64,000 bases of DNA. It comes from Mucilaginibacter sp. SJ. Lineage in GTDB: Bacteria > Bacteroidota > Bacteroidia > Sphingobacteriales > Sphingobacteriaceae. Each line of letters begins with the position of its first letter. Positions within the stretch are counted from its first letter, which is position 1. The stretch spans positions 6,572,001 through 6,636,000 of the forward strand of contig NZ_CP118631.1 in the NCBI RefSeq assembly GCF_028993635.1, in the 5' to 3' direction. The position numbers and the translations under genes are program-made. Under the pieces are notes generated by a model. The model was not told the DNA's origin. It was given only the letters and a program-made list of their open reading frames with translations, and did not search any database. This document shows, one piece after another, positions 8,949-17,798 of the stretch.

Positions 8949-8982
8949 AAAAACGCCTGACTTTTTTGAGTCAGGCGTTTTT
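8949..8982 (+). terminator. Intrinsic terminator (possibly bidirectional)
   Basis: A near-perfect stem AAAAACGCCTGACT/AGTCAGGCGTTTTT with a short T-rich loop lies between the stop of the small acidic gene (8889) and the 3' end of the convergent deacetylase gene. A- and T-tracts on either side allow termination in both directions. Confidence 0.9.
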
Positions 8983-9023
8983 GTTTAAGCGTTTCCAAAC
9001 CTTCAGCCTTTATGAGGCCGGGG

Positions 9024-9911
9024 TTAAAAGCTATTTCTGATACTGTTGCTTAAAGTTTTAGCGCTCCAGTAGCCGCTGTCAAGGATACGGCGAACAGTCA
9101 TCAGTGGATCAGATTGATCGCGTTTATCGGCTAACTGGAAAGCCATTTTAAATCCGCGTTTCCTGAGCTCAGGTAGGGCGGCTTTGTTCCAGATACCAAA
9201 CGGATAAGCAAAGTAATCCATCTTTTTGCCGGTGATCTCTTCCAATGTTTTGGTCGGTTTTTCAATTTGGGTAACCCAATCGTCAACCGGGCGATTGGTT
9301 ATTTTACCATTTTTACCGATGATCTTAAGGGTAGAGGTATGGGAGTAGCGGTCAACACGGTGGTGGTCCCAGGTGTGGCTGGCGATAACATTACCTTCGG
9401 CAGATAGTTGTTTTACCTGCTCTTTGGTCATATAATGCGGGCGGCCCAACGACACGGTCATTACAAAATAAACCGCTTTAAAACCGTACTTTTTGAGCGT
9501 AGGGTTGGCGATGGTGAACTGGTCAAGATCGGTATCATCAAACGTAAGCATGATAGGTTTTTTAGGCAGCGGTGCACCTTTGGTGAGGTATGCATAAAGC
9601 TGATCGGGCAGTATGGTATGATAACCGCTGTCGGCCAGCATTTTAATGTGTTCTTTAAAAGCAGCAACCTGTACGATATAGTCCTTCGCATTTTTTGAAT
9701 CGGTAGGCTTCCAGTCGCGGATCTGGTGATAGCAAAGGATAGGTACCTGTTTGCGGGCTAAAATGGCGGCAGCATCGCCCTGAGAAGCTACATTAGCAGC
9801 CGGGGCTTCAGCAACCGGGGCAACAGTAGTTGATTTATCCGATGGTTTTGACTGGCATGAAACAGCGCCGAAAGCACAAATAGCCAGCATGGCTAACGTT
9901 TGTTTTATCAT
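9024..9911 (-). CDS. Polysaccharide deacetylase (NodB, CE4) lipoprotein
   Basis: Exported metal-dependent deacetylase, probably acting on peptidoglycan or another N-acetylated glycan. The lipoprotein signal ends in AVSC, followed by a low-complexity linker rich in A, P and V. The NodB domain (about residues 55-290) shows motif 1 LTFDDTD, motif 2 SHTWDHHRVD with the metal-binding histidines, and motif 3 FAYPFG. The first catalytic Asp and its metal-binding neighbour are both present. It is a single gene with opposing terminators on both flanks. Confidence 0.9.
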   Translation of the reverse strand: MIKQTLAMLAICAFGAVSCQSKPSDKSTTVAPVAEAPAANVASQGDAAAILARKQVPILCYHQIRDWKPTDSKNAKDYIVQVAAFKEHIKMLADSGYHTILPDQLYAYLTKGAPLPKKPIMLTFDDTDLDQFTIANPTLKKYGFKAVYFVMTVSLGRPHYMTKEQVKQLSAEGNVIASHTWDHHRVDRYSHTSTLKIIGKNGKITNRPVDDWVTQIEKPTKTLEEITGKKMDYFAYPFGIWNKAALPELRKRGFKMAFQLADKRDQSDPLMTVRRILDSGYWSAKTLSNSIRNSF

Positions 9912-10039
9912 ATTATAGGTTTGTTTGTTTTAATTCATTTTTAAACGGCCACTAAATTAGTAATTATATAACACCCTATCTTTTATTGTAAATAAATTTA
10001 ATTATCAATTTAAGAATGGGAGTATTAGAGCTGCTAAAA

Positions 10040-10088
10040 TAAAAAGCCCTGCAACATATTTCCTAATGGAAAAACTATTGCAGGGTTG
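10040..10088 (-). terminator. Intrinsic terminator of the Gfo/Idh/MocA gene
   Basis: Read on the minus strand, a CCCTGCAA/TTGCAGGG stem with a long A/T-rich loop is followed by CTTTTTATTTT. It lies just beyond the stop codon of the oxidoreductase gene at 10112. Confidence 0.75.
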
Positions 10089-10111
10089 TAATTTATGGCG
10101 TTAATTTCAGT

Positions 10112-11314
10112 TTAGAGCACGATGCGTCGGCCTTCTTTTATTGAACGTTTAGCCGCATCCAGGATCTGCATCACAATCATATTGTATTTTAATGACGAAC
10201 GGTCATCCGGGTGTTTGAGCGGGTTTTGCAGCGCGGCGGTAAAATAAGCTACCGGAGCGTCGGCAGGTGATACCAGGGGGGGGGCTTTATAACCTCTTAC
10301 GTGGTTGTTAATTTTTACTTCGACGCTATCCTTGTCGAAGGCATGAATATAACCCTTAGCACCGAAAATCTCCATATCCTTGATGCTGAAAGGCCAGTTC
10401 CATGAGGCTTCAATTTGCCCGGTGGCATTGGCGTATTCAACTAATACGGTGGCATCATCTTCAACCTTCGGATATACGTTTGGTTTATAATGCCTTGCGA
10501 TGGCGGTTACTGCTATCGGGCGCTGGCCTTTCATTAGCCAGGTCATCAAATCAGCGCCATAGCAACCAAAATCATTCAGGGCGCCTGCACCGTTTAGTAC
10601 GGGATCTGTTAACCAGCTCAAAAAGTCTTCGCTGCAGCCAATTTCGCGTGGCCCCTGGTGCCCGTCATGCACCACCATTTTACGGATCAAACCTATGCTG
10701 TCCTGCTTAATGGTATTATAAGCATCCTGGAAGGATGGGTACCAGGTAGTTTCATAATTGGTTAATACTTTGACGTAGTATTTAAGGGCCAGAAACTCCA
10801 TACGTTTAGCCTGTTCAAGGGTGGCGGCCAATGGTTTTTCAACCATTACAGAAATACCTAAGGGGGCGCAGGTCTCCACAATATCAACATGTTTGCCAAC
10901 GGCGTTATAACCCAACACAATAGCAGGTTTACGGGTGGTGCACATTTTCCTTAGATCGTCAAAAAATAAGGAATCGGGCAGGTTATATGCTTTGCCAAAT
11001 TTTTCCCAAAGCTTTTTATCAGGTTCGGCAATGCCTACAATATTTACGTTTCCTTTGCGGTACTCACTTAATATGAGGTGGATATGGTCATGGTTTAAGC
11101 CCATAATACCCACTTTTAGTGTCGGTACGGGCTTGTGCATCACCGGTATGGTGTCTTTTTTTGCCTTGTTAACTGAATCGGTAGGTGCCGTAACCGAAGG
11201 GGCAGGGGCTGGTGCTGTACCCGGTGGCGGTGGTGTTGTTTGTGCCGATGCAATAGTTATGCAGCTTAAAAAGAGCATAGTTGTAGTGAGCAGTAGTTTT
11301 AAATTGGTTTTCAT
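10112..11314 (-). CDS. Exported Gfo/Idh/MocA family oxidoreductase
   Basis: NAD(P)-dependent sugar or inositol oxidoreductase type. After a signal peptide ending ASA there is a linker rich in P, A and T (residues 25-60), then a Rossmann domain starting KVGIMGLNHDH. That is a variant of the usual GxGxxG motif, a feature of one exported subgroup. The family EKP motif is present (VEKPLAATLEQA, near residue 163). The C-terminal alpha/beta domain contains DFGCYGADLMTWLM. Export of a nucleotide-dependent enzyme is odd: such proteins may carry a bound cofactor or act in a hydrolytic or lyase role. The substrate cannot be read from context. Confidence 0.85.
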   Translation of the reverse strand: MKTNLKLLLTTTMLFLSCITIASAQTTPPPPGTAPAPAPSVTAPTDSVNKAKKDTIPVMHKPVPTLKVGIMGLNHDHIHLILSEYRKGNVNIVGIAEPDKKLWEKFGKAYNLPDSLFFDDLRKMCTTRKPAIVLGYNAVGKHVDIVETCAPLGISVMVEKPLAATLEQAKRMEFLALKYYVKVLTNYETTWYPSFQDAYNTIKQDSIGLIRKMVVHDGHQGPREIGCSEDFLSWLTDPVLNGAGALNDFGCYGADLMTWLMKGQRPIAVTAIARHYKPNVYPKVEDDATVLVEYANATGQIEASWNWPFSIKDMEIFGAKGYIHAFDKDSVEVKINNHVRGYKAPPLVSPADAPVAYFTAALQNPLKHPDDRSSLKYNMIVMQILDAAKRSIKEGRRIVL

Positions 11315-11340
11315 GATTGGTGACGATGTATACGTTTATC

Positions 11341-12369
11341 TCAAAATAAGGATGGATTTCCTCCCAGCTTTATCTTTCCTAAATGTTTGTAGGCTGCTTC
11401 AGTAGCTTCACGGCCGCGGGCTGTACGCATTAAAAAGCCTTCCTGTATTAAGAACGGTTCGTAAACCTCTTCAATTGTGCCCTCGTCTTCACCAACTGCC
11501 GTTGCAACGGTTTTTAACCCTACAGGACCGCCTTTAAACTTATCAATAATGGTAAGCAGGATCTTGTTGTCCATTTCGTCCAGTCCGTGACTATCTACAT
11601 TTAAAGCATTCAACGCATACTGGGCAATCTCCGTATCAATTTTGCCATTCCCTTTGATCTGTGCAAAATCACGCGTGCGGCGAAGTAATGCATTGGCAAT
11701 ACGCGGGGTACCACGGCTACGGCGGGCAATTTCATAAGCACCATCATCAGTAATAGGTGTTTTTAGTATCGATGCCGAACGCAATACTATGGTGGTAAGC
11801 AGTTTGGCATCGTAATATTCCAGGCGCGAGTTGATACCAAACCTGGCCCTTAAAGGTGCGGTAAGCAAGCCGGAACGGGTAGTTGCGCCTACCAGGGTGA
11901 ACGGGTTAAGCGAAATTTGTACCGAACGGGCATTGGGGCCGCTCTCCAGCATAATATCTATCTTAAAATCCTCCATGGCCGAGTAAAGGTATTCTTCAAC
12001 CAGCGGACTTAAGCGGTGAATTTCATCAATAAAAAGAATATCCCCGGTTTCAAGATTGGTAAGCAAACCCGCCAAATCGCCGGGTTTATCTAAAACAGGG
12101 CCGGAAGTGATCTTAATACCTACACCCATTTCATTGGCGATGATATGGGATAGGGTAGTTTTACCCAAACCTGGTGGACCGTGGAGCAGCACATGATCAA
12201 GCGCTTCACCGCGCTGACGGGCAGCTTGTACAAAGATCTTTAAATTGGCTAATATTTTATGCTGACCGGTAAAGTCTTCAAATTGCTGCGGGCGCAATAC
12301 TTTTTCAATATCACGTTCGGCCGGACTGAGACGTTCGCGTTCAGGGTCAAGATGCTCATTCATTGCCAA
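11341..12369 (-). CDS. ruvB: Holliday junction branch migration helicase RuvB
   Basis: AAA+ motor of the RuvABC complex that drives branch migration of Holliday junctions. At 342 residues it is full length. Walker A is LLHGPPGLGKTT, Walker B is ILFIDEIHRLS, sensor 1 is LVGATTRSG, followed by the arginine-finger region APLRARFGI. The C-terminal winged helix contains TIEEVYEPFLIQEGFLMRTARGR. It lies upstream of the exported oxidoreductase on the same strand with only 26 bases between them, so the two may share a transcript. Confidence 0.97.
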   Translation of the reverse strand: MAMNEHLDPERERLSPAERDIEKVLRPQQFEDFTGQHKILANLKIFVQAARQRGEALDHVLLHGPPGLGKTTLSHIIANEMGVGIKITSGPVLDKPGDLAGLLTNLETGDILFIDEIHRLSPLVEEYLYSAMEDFKIDIMLESGPNARSVQISLNPFTLVGATTRSGLLTAPLRARFGINSRLEYYDAKLLTTIVLRSASILKTPITDDGAYEIARRSRGTPRIANALLRRTRDFAQIKGNGKIDTEIAQYALNALNVDSHGLDEMDNKILLTIIDKFKGGPVGLKTVATAVGEDEGTIEEVYEPFLIQEGFLMRTARGREATEAAYKHLGKIKLGGNPSLF

Positions 12370-12390
12370 CGAAATTAGTAATTTTTGGGG

Positions 12391-12466
12391 ATATGAGATG
12401 TTAGATTTGAGATGTGAGACAAACTTTTTACCTGATATTAAATCTCATGTCTCAAATCTCATATCT
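12391..12466. repeat. Imperfect palindromic intergenic repeat
   Basis: The arm ATATGAGATGTTAGATTTGA... (12391-12420) is mirrored by ...TCATGTCTCAAATCTCATAT (about 12443-12464). They are inverted copies of a GAGAT-rich unit about 25 bases long, separated by an A/T-rich loop. The right arm runs into the stop codon of the glycosyltransferase gene. It looks like a mobile-type intergenic palindrome or an RNA hairpin. Confidence 0.6.
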
Positions 12467-13196
12467 AACCCTCCGGGTATTTCCTGAAAATGCTGTTGAT
12501 TTTCATCTGGATCACTCCTAAAAATGCTTCGCGGAAAATACGCGTCGACATTTTGGAGGTACCGGCAGTGCGGTCGGTAAATATAATAGGGACTTCTACC
12601 AGCTTAAAGCCATGTTTAATGGTAGTATATTTCATCTCGATCTGGAAAGCATAGCCTACAAATTTGATTTTATCCAATCTTACGGTTTCAAGCACTCTGC
12701 GTTTGTAACACATAAAACCGGCGGTTGAATCCTGGATTTTCATACCGGTTATAAAACGTACATAAACCGAAGCGAAATAACTCATCAGTACCCTGCTCAT
12801 CGGCCAGTTTACCACATTTACACCAGTTACATAACGTGAGCCTATGGCTGCATCGGCACCATCAATGCAGGCTTGCCTCAATTTCAACAGATCATCCGGA
12901 TTATGTGAAAAATCAGCATCCATCTCAAAAATATAGTCGTAGTGGCGGGCTATGCACCATTTAAAACCATGTATATAGGCTGTGCCCAATCCCTGTTTAC
13001 CTGCACGCTCTTCTATAAAAAGGCTACCCTCATATTCAGTCTGCAAACTTTTTACTATCTGCGGCGTACCGTCGGGTGATCCGTCGTCAATGATCAGGAT
13101 ATGAAAATCATGAGGCAAGGAAAATACCTTGCGGATCATCCGCTCGATATTTTCTTTCTCGTTATACGTGGGTATAATTACTATGCTATCGGGCAC
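12465..13196 (-). CDS. GT2 polyprenol monophosphomannose synthase-like glycosyltransferase
   Basis: Family 2 glycosyltransferase of the dolichyl/polyprenyl-phosphate mannose synthase type, transferring a sugar from a nucleotide donor to a lipid phosphate. The 243 residues show IIPTYNEKENI at the N-terminus, the donor-site IIDDGSPDGT, the catalytic DADFSHNP and the acceptor-side GSRYVTG and VNWPMSR. The C-terminal transmembrane GtrA-like part of some relatives is absent. The product likely feeds protein or envelope glycosylation; that role is inferred. Confidence 0.88.
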   Translation of the reverse strand: MPDSIVIIPTYNEKENIERMIRKVFSLPHDFHILIIDDGSPDGTPQIVKSLQTEYEGSLFIEERAGKQGLGTAYIHGFKWCIARHYDYIFEMDADFSHNPDDLLKLRQACIDGADAAIGSRYVTGVNVVNWPMSRVLMSYFASVYVRFITGMKIQDSTAGFMCYKRRVLETVRLDKIKFVGYAFQIEMKYTTIKHGFKLVEVPIIFTDRTAGTSKMSTRIFREAFLGVIQMKINSIFRKYPEG

Positions 13197-13311
13197 TGAA
13201 TCGTATTTTGAAAATGATGTAAATGTTTAAGGTGCGAAAATAATCAATTTACAGAGCATCAAAACAAAAAAACAGGAAAGCTTGCGCGATCCTGCAATTT
13301 CAAGTAATATT

Positions 13312-14805
13312 TTATAGATTATGAGTGTCGGCAATGACCTGGTTTTCCACGTAAGGGTCGGTAATGTAATTTCTTTCTTTAAGGCGTGGAGAAACAATCA
13401 TGAATATGATAATGAACACACTGATGAAAGCTACAAAAAACCATTCGTAATTGGCACCCTTAAGATTTTCAGCCCACCAGCCACCGTCTTCAATAAGGCC
13501 ATTTACAAGGGCGGTGATCAGGTTTCCAAATGAAACAACCAGGAACCAAATTCCCGACATGGTACTTTTCATTGATTTTGGAGAATGGGTATAAGCGTAT
13601 TCCAAACCGGTAATTGATACCAACACTTCCGCAGCTGATAATATTAAAAAGGCCAGCACTTGCCACCACATTGAGGGAGAGCCACCATGATCAATACTTA
13701 CATGTGTAAAACCGATAACCACAAACGATAAAGCCGTCAAAATCAAGCCCGCACCAAGCCTTCGTAATGGTGTTGTTTTTAATCCGATCTTATCTAAATT
13801 CGGATAAACAATATAGTTGAAGAATGGAATAAATAATAAAAGGAAAACGGTATTAAATGTAGACATTGAACCTGGTTCTATCTGGAATGAAGTGAAACCA
13901 AGATTGATGTTTCGGTTCATTTTTGCAGCATAAAGTGTCCATTCTGAAAGGCACTGGTCCCAAACAGCCCAAAACGCCAGGGCAAAAAAGAACACGGAAA
14001 TTACCCGGTATACCGCTTTAACTCCTTCAACGCGCTCCGGATCGTAATTTTCTTTAGCAATATCAAGTAATGACTGGCCAGGTTTCTTTTTACTTAGATG
14101 GGTAAGCGCGTACCAGGTAATAAACACGAGGTTATTCCGGTTTACGCCCTGAGGAGGCACCTTTACATACTTTTTGCGCCCCATAAAAAATATCAGGGTT
14201 GCCAATGCCATCAAAATACCGGGAACACCAAAAGCCCATTTAGGACCGTAATATTTGTAAATAACAGGGATAGCTATCGTTGATAACATAGAACCTGAAT
14301 TGATGCTAAAGTAAAACCAGCCGTAAACTTTTGAGAGCAAATCCTGGTTGCTGGCATCAAACTGATCGCCGACATTAGCCGAAACGCACGATTTGATACC
14401 CCCTGCACCAATCGCTACCACCAGCATGCCTATTTCAAAGCCACTAAGGCTGGTATCAAACATGGCCAGCAACAGGTGTCCAAAGCAATACACCACGGAA
14501 ATATATAGGATAAGCTTGTATTTACCGGTAAACCAATCGGCCACCATGCCGCCCACAAATGGCAAAGCGTAGGCCACCATAACAAATAAGTGATTCAGTT
14601 TATTGGCATGGGCATCGGCCTGTTGAGCCAACGCGGCACTACCTGTGGGGTTAAAAAATTGTTTTACCAAAAAAAGGGTAAGTATCGAACGCATGCCATA
14701 AAAGCTAAAACGTTCGGCAGCCTCGTTCCCGATAATATAGGGGATACTTTTGGGGAATCTTGATTTTTTTGTGGTGGTTGCAGAGATTTCTTGCATTATC
14801 ATCAA
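13312..14805 (-). CDS. POT family proton-dependent oligopeptide transporter
   Basis: Inner-membrane proton/di- and tripeptide symporter (PTR2 family). The 497 residues contain many hydrophobic segments in the 12-14 helix pattern and the diagnostic EAAERFSFYGMR motif at the start of helix 1 (ExxERF, proton and substrate coupling). GIKSCVSANVGDQF is the second POT signature. The in-frame start at 14805 gives MMIMQEIS; MQEIS, 9 bases further in, is equally possible. It has no close operon partner. Confidence 0.93.
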   Translation of the reverse strand: MMIMQEISATTTKKSRFPKSIPYIIGNEAAERFSFYGMRSILTLFLVKQFFNPTGSAALAQQADAHANKLNHLFVMVAYALPFVGGMVADWFTGKYKLILYISVVYCFGHLLLAMFDTSLSGFEIGMLVVAIGAGGIKSCVSANVGDQFDASNQDLLSKVYGWFYFSINSGSMLSTIAIPVIYKYYGPKWAFGVPGILMALATLIFFMGRKKYVKVPPQGVNRNNLVFITWYALTHLSKKKPGQSLLDIAKENYDPERVEGVKAVYRVISVFFFALAFWAVWDQCLSEWTLYAAKMNRNINLGFTSFQIEPGSMSTFNTVFLLLFIPFFNYIVYPNLDKIGLKTTPLRRLGAGLILTALSFVVIGFTHVSIDHGGSPSMWWQVLAFLILSAAEVLVSITGLEYAYTHSPKSMKSTMSGIWFLVVSFGNLITALVNGLIEDGGWWAENLKGANYEWFFVAFISVFIIIFMIVSPRLKERNYITDPYVENQVIADTHNL

Positions 14806-14915
14806 TAGTTTTTGCTAAAGTAATATATTTCTATTAATCCGAAATTTAATACTGAAAGTGTTACACGTTATATAATAAATATTTTGGTTTTTTTGGTGGT
14901 TCCGTGGTTTTATTC

Positions 14916-15842
14916 TTAATGTTTAACGGGGATAAGACTGCGGTCTTTAGCGGCCTGCTTTTTGGGGTCAACGTATTCATTGTCAATGGCCGAATTAGTA
15001 CCGTCGGAAATGTTGCGCATGTCAAGGTTTTCTATATAAGTCCAGCGGCCATCTTTTAATTGGTAGCCATCGTAACTCAAATCGGGGCCAAAGGTTTCAG
15101 GTTTGTCTTTGCTCCGGCCATCTGGTGCCGAAAGATGGTCAAAAACAATAATGTTTTTCTCGGGTACAAATCTTAACAGCATAGATACCTGCCGGGCATA
15201 TTCAAATATCACCCGGTTGCGGGTTTTGCCATTGCCGTTAAACACGGGCATGCCAAACTGCGGCACGCCATTGTTAAAAGAAATTACATCGATCACTTTT
15301 TTAGTAGATTTTACTGTGTTCCCTTTCCAGCCTAATAATACATAATATGGTTTGGGGCCATATACAGGCAATATTTTATAATATTGAGCACCATACCATT
15401 TATGGCTGTCGGTTACCGAATCTTCTGGGTTTTTCAATAAGGGCGAATAATCTTCGAGCGGATACATTTTGAGCGGCCCGCCGGTATTTATTTGAACAGT
15501 GCCATAAAAGCGATAACTGCCATCGAGGTTTGTTACATGCCAGCTCAGGATGCGAAAACGGTTATCGGGAGAGTTGACAATGCTGATACTTTTAACCGAA
15601 TCAAAAGGGAACAGGAATGAGTTATTGACCTTCAGCGCCTGTACCAGTGTTTTAATAAACTGATAATTGGCATTTTTACGCTCCATGTCGTTCTCATTAT
15701 TTACTATTTTTTTTCCGAGATGGGTAAGGCTATCCTGGTATTCGTTAAGTTTTTTGAGCCTTGTACCTTCGTCATAGTATTGCGCAAAAGTTTGCATGCA
15801 AAGCAGTATGGAAAGGAGAGTTAGGGCAGCTTTTTTTGTCAC
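14916..15842 (-). CDS. Secreted protein of unknown function (308 aa)
   Basis: The signal peptide MTKKAALTLLSILLCMQTFA is cut near QYYDEG. The rest is a soluble protein rich in beta and aromatic residues (WHVTNLDGSYRFYGTVQI, YYKILPVYGPKPYYVLLGW), with no domain I can name. Similar exported proteins of about 300 residues are frequent in Sphingobacteriales, so I expect it to be conserved there. The gap to the POT gene is 110 bases, without a recognised terminator. Confidence 0.75.
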   Translation of the reverse strand: MTKKAALTLLSILLCMQTFAQYYDEGTRLKKLNEYQDSLTHLGKKIVNNENDMERKNANYQFIKTLVQALKVNNSFLFPFDSVKSISIVNSPDNRFRILSWHVTNLDGSYRFYGTVQINTGGPLKMYPLEDYSPLLKNPEDSVTDSHKWYGAQYYKILPVYGPKPYYVLLGWKGNTVKSTKKVIDVISFNNGVPQFGMPVFNGNGKTRNRVIFEYARQVSMLLRFVPEKNIIVFDHLSAPDGRSKDKPETFGPDLSYDGYQLKDGRWTYIENLDMRNISDGTNSAIDNEYVDPKKQAAKDRSLIPVKH

Positions 15843-16188
15843 GATTTTGATTAATTAAACTCATTTCTTACGTCATTGTGAGGGACGAAACAATTAGCAC
15901 CTTCTGGGAAAGATGCAGAGATGGCTAATTGCTTCAATCTTATAATGACGTGATCATAAATTGTTGATTGTTAAATATATTTTTTTTGATCGATATGATA
16001 AATATGGGCGTTGCCTGCGGCCTGTGCTATCCGCTCATACTGCACAGGCATTAGCCACCAGGCCGGTATCCGCTTCTATCACTAACGCGGGGCCCGCGCA
16101 TCAACGTTTAAATGTATTTTATACATCATTATGATCCTTTCCGGGATTCCCCTCGGTGGTTCCTCGCAATGATGATGTGTTTTTATTA
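15843..16188. other. 346-base gap with palindromic intergenic repeats
   Basis: This gap between the secreted-protein gene and the thiolase gene holds no convincing gene. It contains a dyad at 15870-15951 and a related, oppositely oriented partial copy at about 16130-16178. A G/C palindrome (CGCGGGGCCCGCG, about 16085-16097) lies in between. Confidence 0.6.
15870..15951. repeat. Intergenic palindrome bounded by ACGTCATT/AATGACGT
   Basis: An 82-base element with perfect 8-base inverted ends (ACGTCATT ... AATGACGT) and internal mirrored CAATTAGC/GCTAATTG. The left arm has the GTCATTGTGAGGGACGAA pattern. A shorter related copy lies inverted at 16130-16178, where the reverse strand reads CATTGCGAGGAACCA. 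This is typical of short dispersed palindromic repeats in Bacteroidota intergenic DNA. Confidence 0.7.
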
Positions 16189-17367
16189 TTAACGTAAATT
16201 TTCGATAACCATTGCGCTGGCACCGCCACCACCGTTACAGATACCGGCAGCGCCATATTTGCCGTTGTTTTGCTTTAATACGTGTAAAAGGGTAACAATG
16301 ATTCGTGCACCCGAAGCGCCGAGAGGGTGGCCTAATGAAACAGCACCGCCGTTAACGTTTACTTTTTCCGGGTCGAGGTTCAAAAGCTGGTTGTTGGCTA
16401 TTGATACTACAGAGAAGGCTTCATTGATCTCAAAGAAGTCGATATCGGAATTTTGAAGGCCCGCCCTGTGCAGTGCCAGCGGAATGGCTTTTGACGGTGC
16501 GGTAGTAAACCATTCGGGTGCCTGCTGTGCATCGGCGTAGGAAACCACCTTAGCCAATGGGGTTATACCGAGTTCATCCGCTTTTTTGCGGCTCATAAGC
16601 ACTACAGCTGCGGCACCATCATTCAGGGTCGAGGCGTTGGCGGCCGTAACGGTACCATCTTTTTTAAATACGGGTTTTAATGAGGGGATCTTGTCAAACT
16701 TAACTGTTTTGGGTTCCTCATCTTCGGCGAACATCGTGATATCGCCTTTTTTGTCTTTAAGGCCAACAGGAGTTATTTCATCTTTAAATTTTCCGTCTGC
16801 CTGTGCTTTTTGGGCACGCTGGTATGATAGGATGGCATATGCATCCTGTTCCTCCCGACTGATGTTGCAGTCGGTAGCGCAAAGTTCGGCTGCTGAGCCC
16901 ATGTGATAGTCGTTATAAACATCCCAAAGACCGTCTTTTACCAAACCGTCAATGATTTGCCCGTTACCTAAACGGTAGCCGTTGCGGGCCTTATCCAGGT
17001 AATAGGGTACGTTGCTCATGCTTTCCATGCCGCCGGCAACAACAATATCGTTTTGCCCTATGGCTATGCTTTGGGCGCCTAACATAATGGCTTTCATACC
17101 CGATGCACAAACTTTATTAACGGTTGTTGCGGGCAAATAGGGGAGCCCGGCAAAAATAGCTGCCTGTGTTGCCGGCGCCTGCCCAACATTAGCCGACATT
17201 ACATTGCCCATATAAATTTCCTGAACCTGTTCGGGCCGTAACCCCGCTTTTTCAACTGCCGATTTGATGACTGCCGCGCCCAACTGTGTGGTGCCGATAG
17301 CAGCCAGGCTGCCTCCAAAACTACCTATAGGTGTGCGCGTAGCCGCTACTATTACTACTTCTTTCAT
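16189..17367 (-). CDS. Acetyl-CoA C-acetyltransferase (thiolase)
   Basis: Condenses two acetyl-CoA to acetoacetyl-CoA, or cleaves 3-ketoacyl-CoA. The 392-residue product starts MKEVVIVAATRTPIGSFGG. The acylated Cys87 is in NKVCASGMKA, the catalytic His in GGAVSLGHPLGASGARI, and the second Cys in GICNGGGGASA. An upstream in-frame ATG at 17394 would add nine residues (MPTNFNEGH) foreign to the family, so 17367 is chosen. No fatty-acid or PHB genes are adjacent, so the direction in vivo is not decided. Confidence 0.93.
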   Translation of the reverse strand: MKEVVIVAATRTPIGSFGGSLAAIGTTQLGAAVIKSAVEKAGLRPEQVQEIYMGNVMSANVGQAPATQAAIFAGLPYLPATTVNKVCASGMKAIMLGAQSIAIGQNDIVVAGGMESMSNVPYYLDKARNGYRLGNGQIIDGLVKDGLWDVYNDYHMGSAAELCATDCNISREEQDAYAILSYQRAQKAQADGKFKDEITPVGLKDKKGDITMFAEDEEPKTVKFDKIPSLKPVFKKDGTVTAANASTLNDGAAAVVLMSRKKADELGITPLAKVVSYADAQQAPEWFTTAPSKAIPLALHRAGLQNSDIDFFEINEAFSVVSIANNQLLNLDPEKVNVNGGAVSLGHPLGASGARIIVTLLHVLKQNNGKYGAAGICNGGGGASAMVIENLR

Positions 17368-17456
17368 GTGTCCCTCATTAAAATTGGTGGGCAAATTTAG
17401 TGATTTGGATGAAAGAAAATACTATGCATGCATAATAAAATTAGTTGCAGTTTTTT

Positions 17457-17622
17457 AGTGGCAGTAGCAGGTTTTAAATCAGTTGACAGTTTTTAGTTTG
17501 CAGTTGGCATTTTTTGATTACGTAAAATTAAGGCTTCTGTAGCGGGACATTAATTTATACTTAGGTGCAAACCATAAACAGCAAACAGTTGCTACCTACT
17601 GCTACTATAAACTGCTACTGCG
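17457..17622. repeat. Imperfect inverted repeat with GCAGTAGCAG arms
   Basis: The left arm (17459-17510: GGCAGTAGCAG ... CAGTTTTTAGTTTGCAGTTGG) is mirrored imperfectly by the right arm (17572-17622: ACAGCAAACAGTTGCTA ... AAACTGCTACTGC). The element fills most of the gap between the thiolase gene and the Arc-like gene. It differs in sequence from the other palindromes in this window. Confidence 0.5.
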
Positions 17623-17623
17623 A

Positions 17624-17797
17624 CTAATCACTATCTTCCTTTTTCTTTTTAACTCCTTTTTTACGCGCAAGCAGGGCTTGTTGCATGAGGTATTCGATCT
17701 GGCCGTTGGTGCTCCTGAATTCTTCGGCAGCCCAGCTCTCAATCTCCTTCAGCATGTTGGGGTTAATGCGTAATACAAATGCTTTTTTTTCGGCCAT
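17624..17797 (-). CDS. Arc-like ribbon-helix-helix DNA-binding protein (57 aa)
   Basis: A 57-codon gene beginning MAEKKAFVLRINPNMLKEIE, with a strand (KAFVLRI) followed by two helices (PNMLKEIESWAAEEF and STNGQIEYLMQQALLA) and a Lys-rich tail. This is the ribbon-helix-helix layout of the Arc/MetJ class. Its ATG is one base beyond the stop of the 175-residue gene upstream, so it is the third cistron of the SPFH operon. A role as autoregulator of that operon is inference. Confidence 0.82.
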   Translation of the reverse strand: MAEKKAFVLRINPNMLKEIESWAAEEFRSTNGQIEYLMQQALLARKKGVKKKKEDSD

Positions 17798-17798
17798 A

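Noticed and set aside
10935..11405. 156-codon open frame on the plus strand between the oxidoreductase and ruvB
   Set aside because: It lies antisense to two well-supported genes, has low-complexity Gly/Val/Ala translation and no family resemblance.
16085..16097. G/C palindrome CGCGGGGCCCGCG as a terminator
   Set aside because: There is no T-run on either strand and it is too far from the gene ends; kept only as part of the intergenic description.
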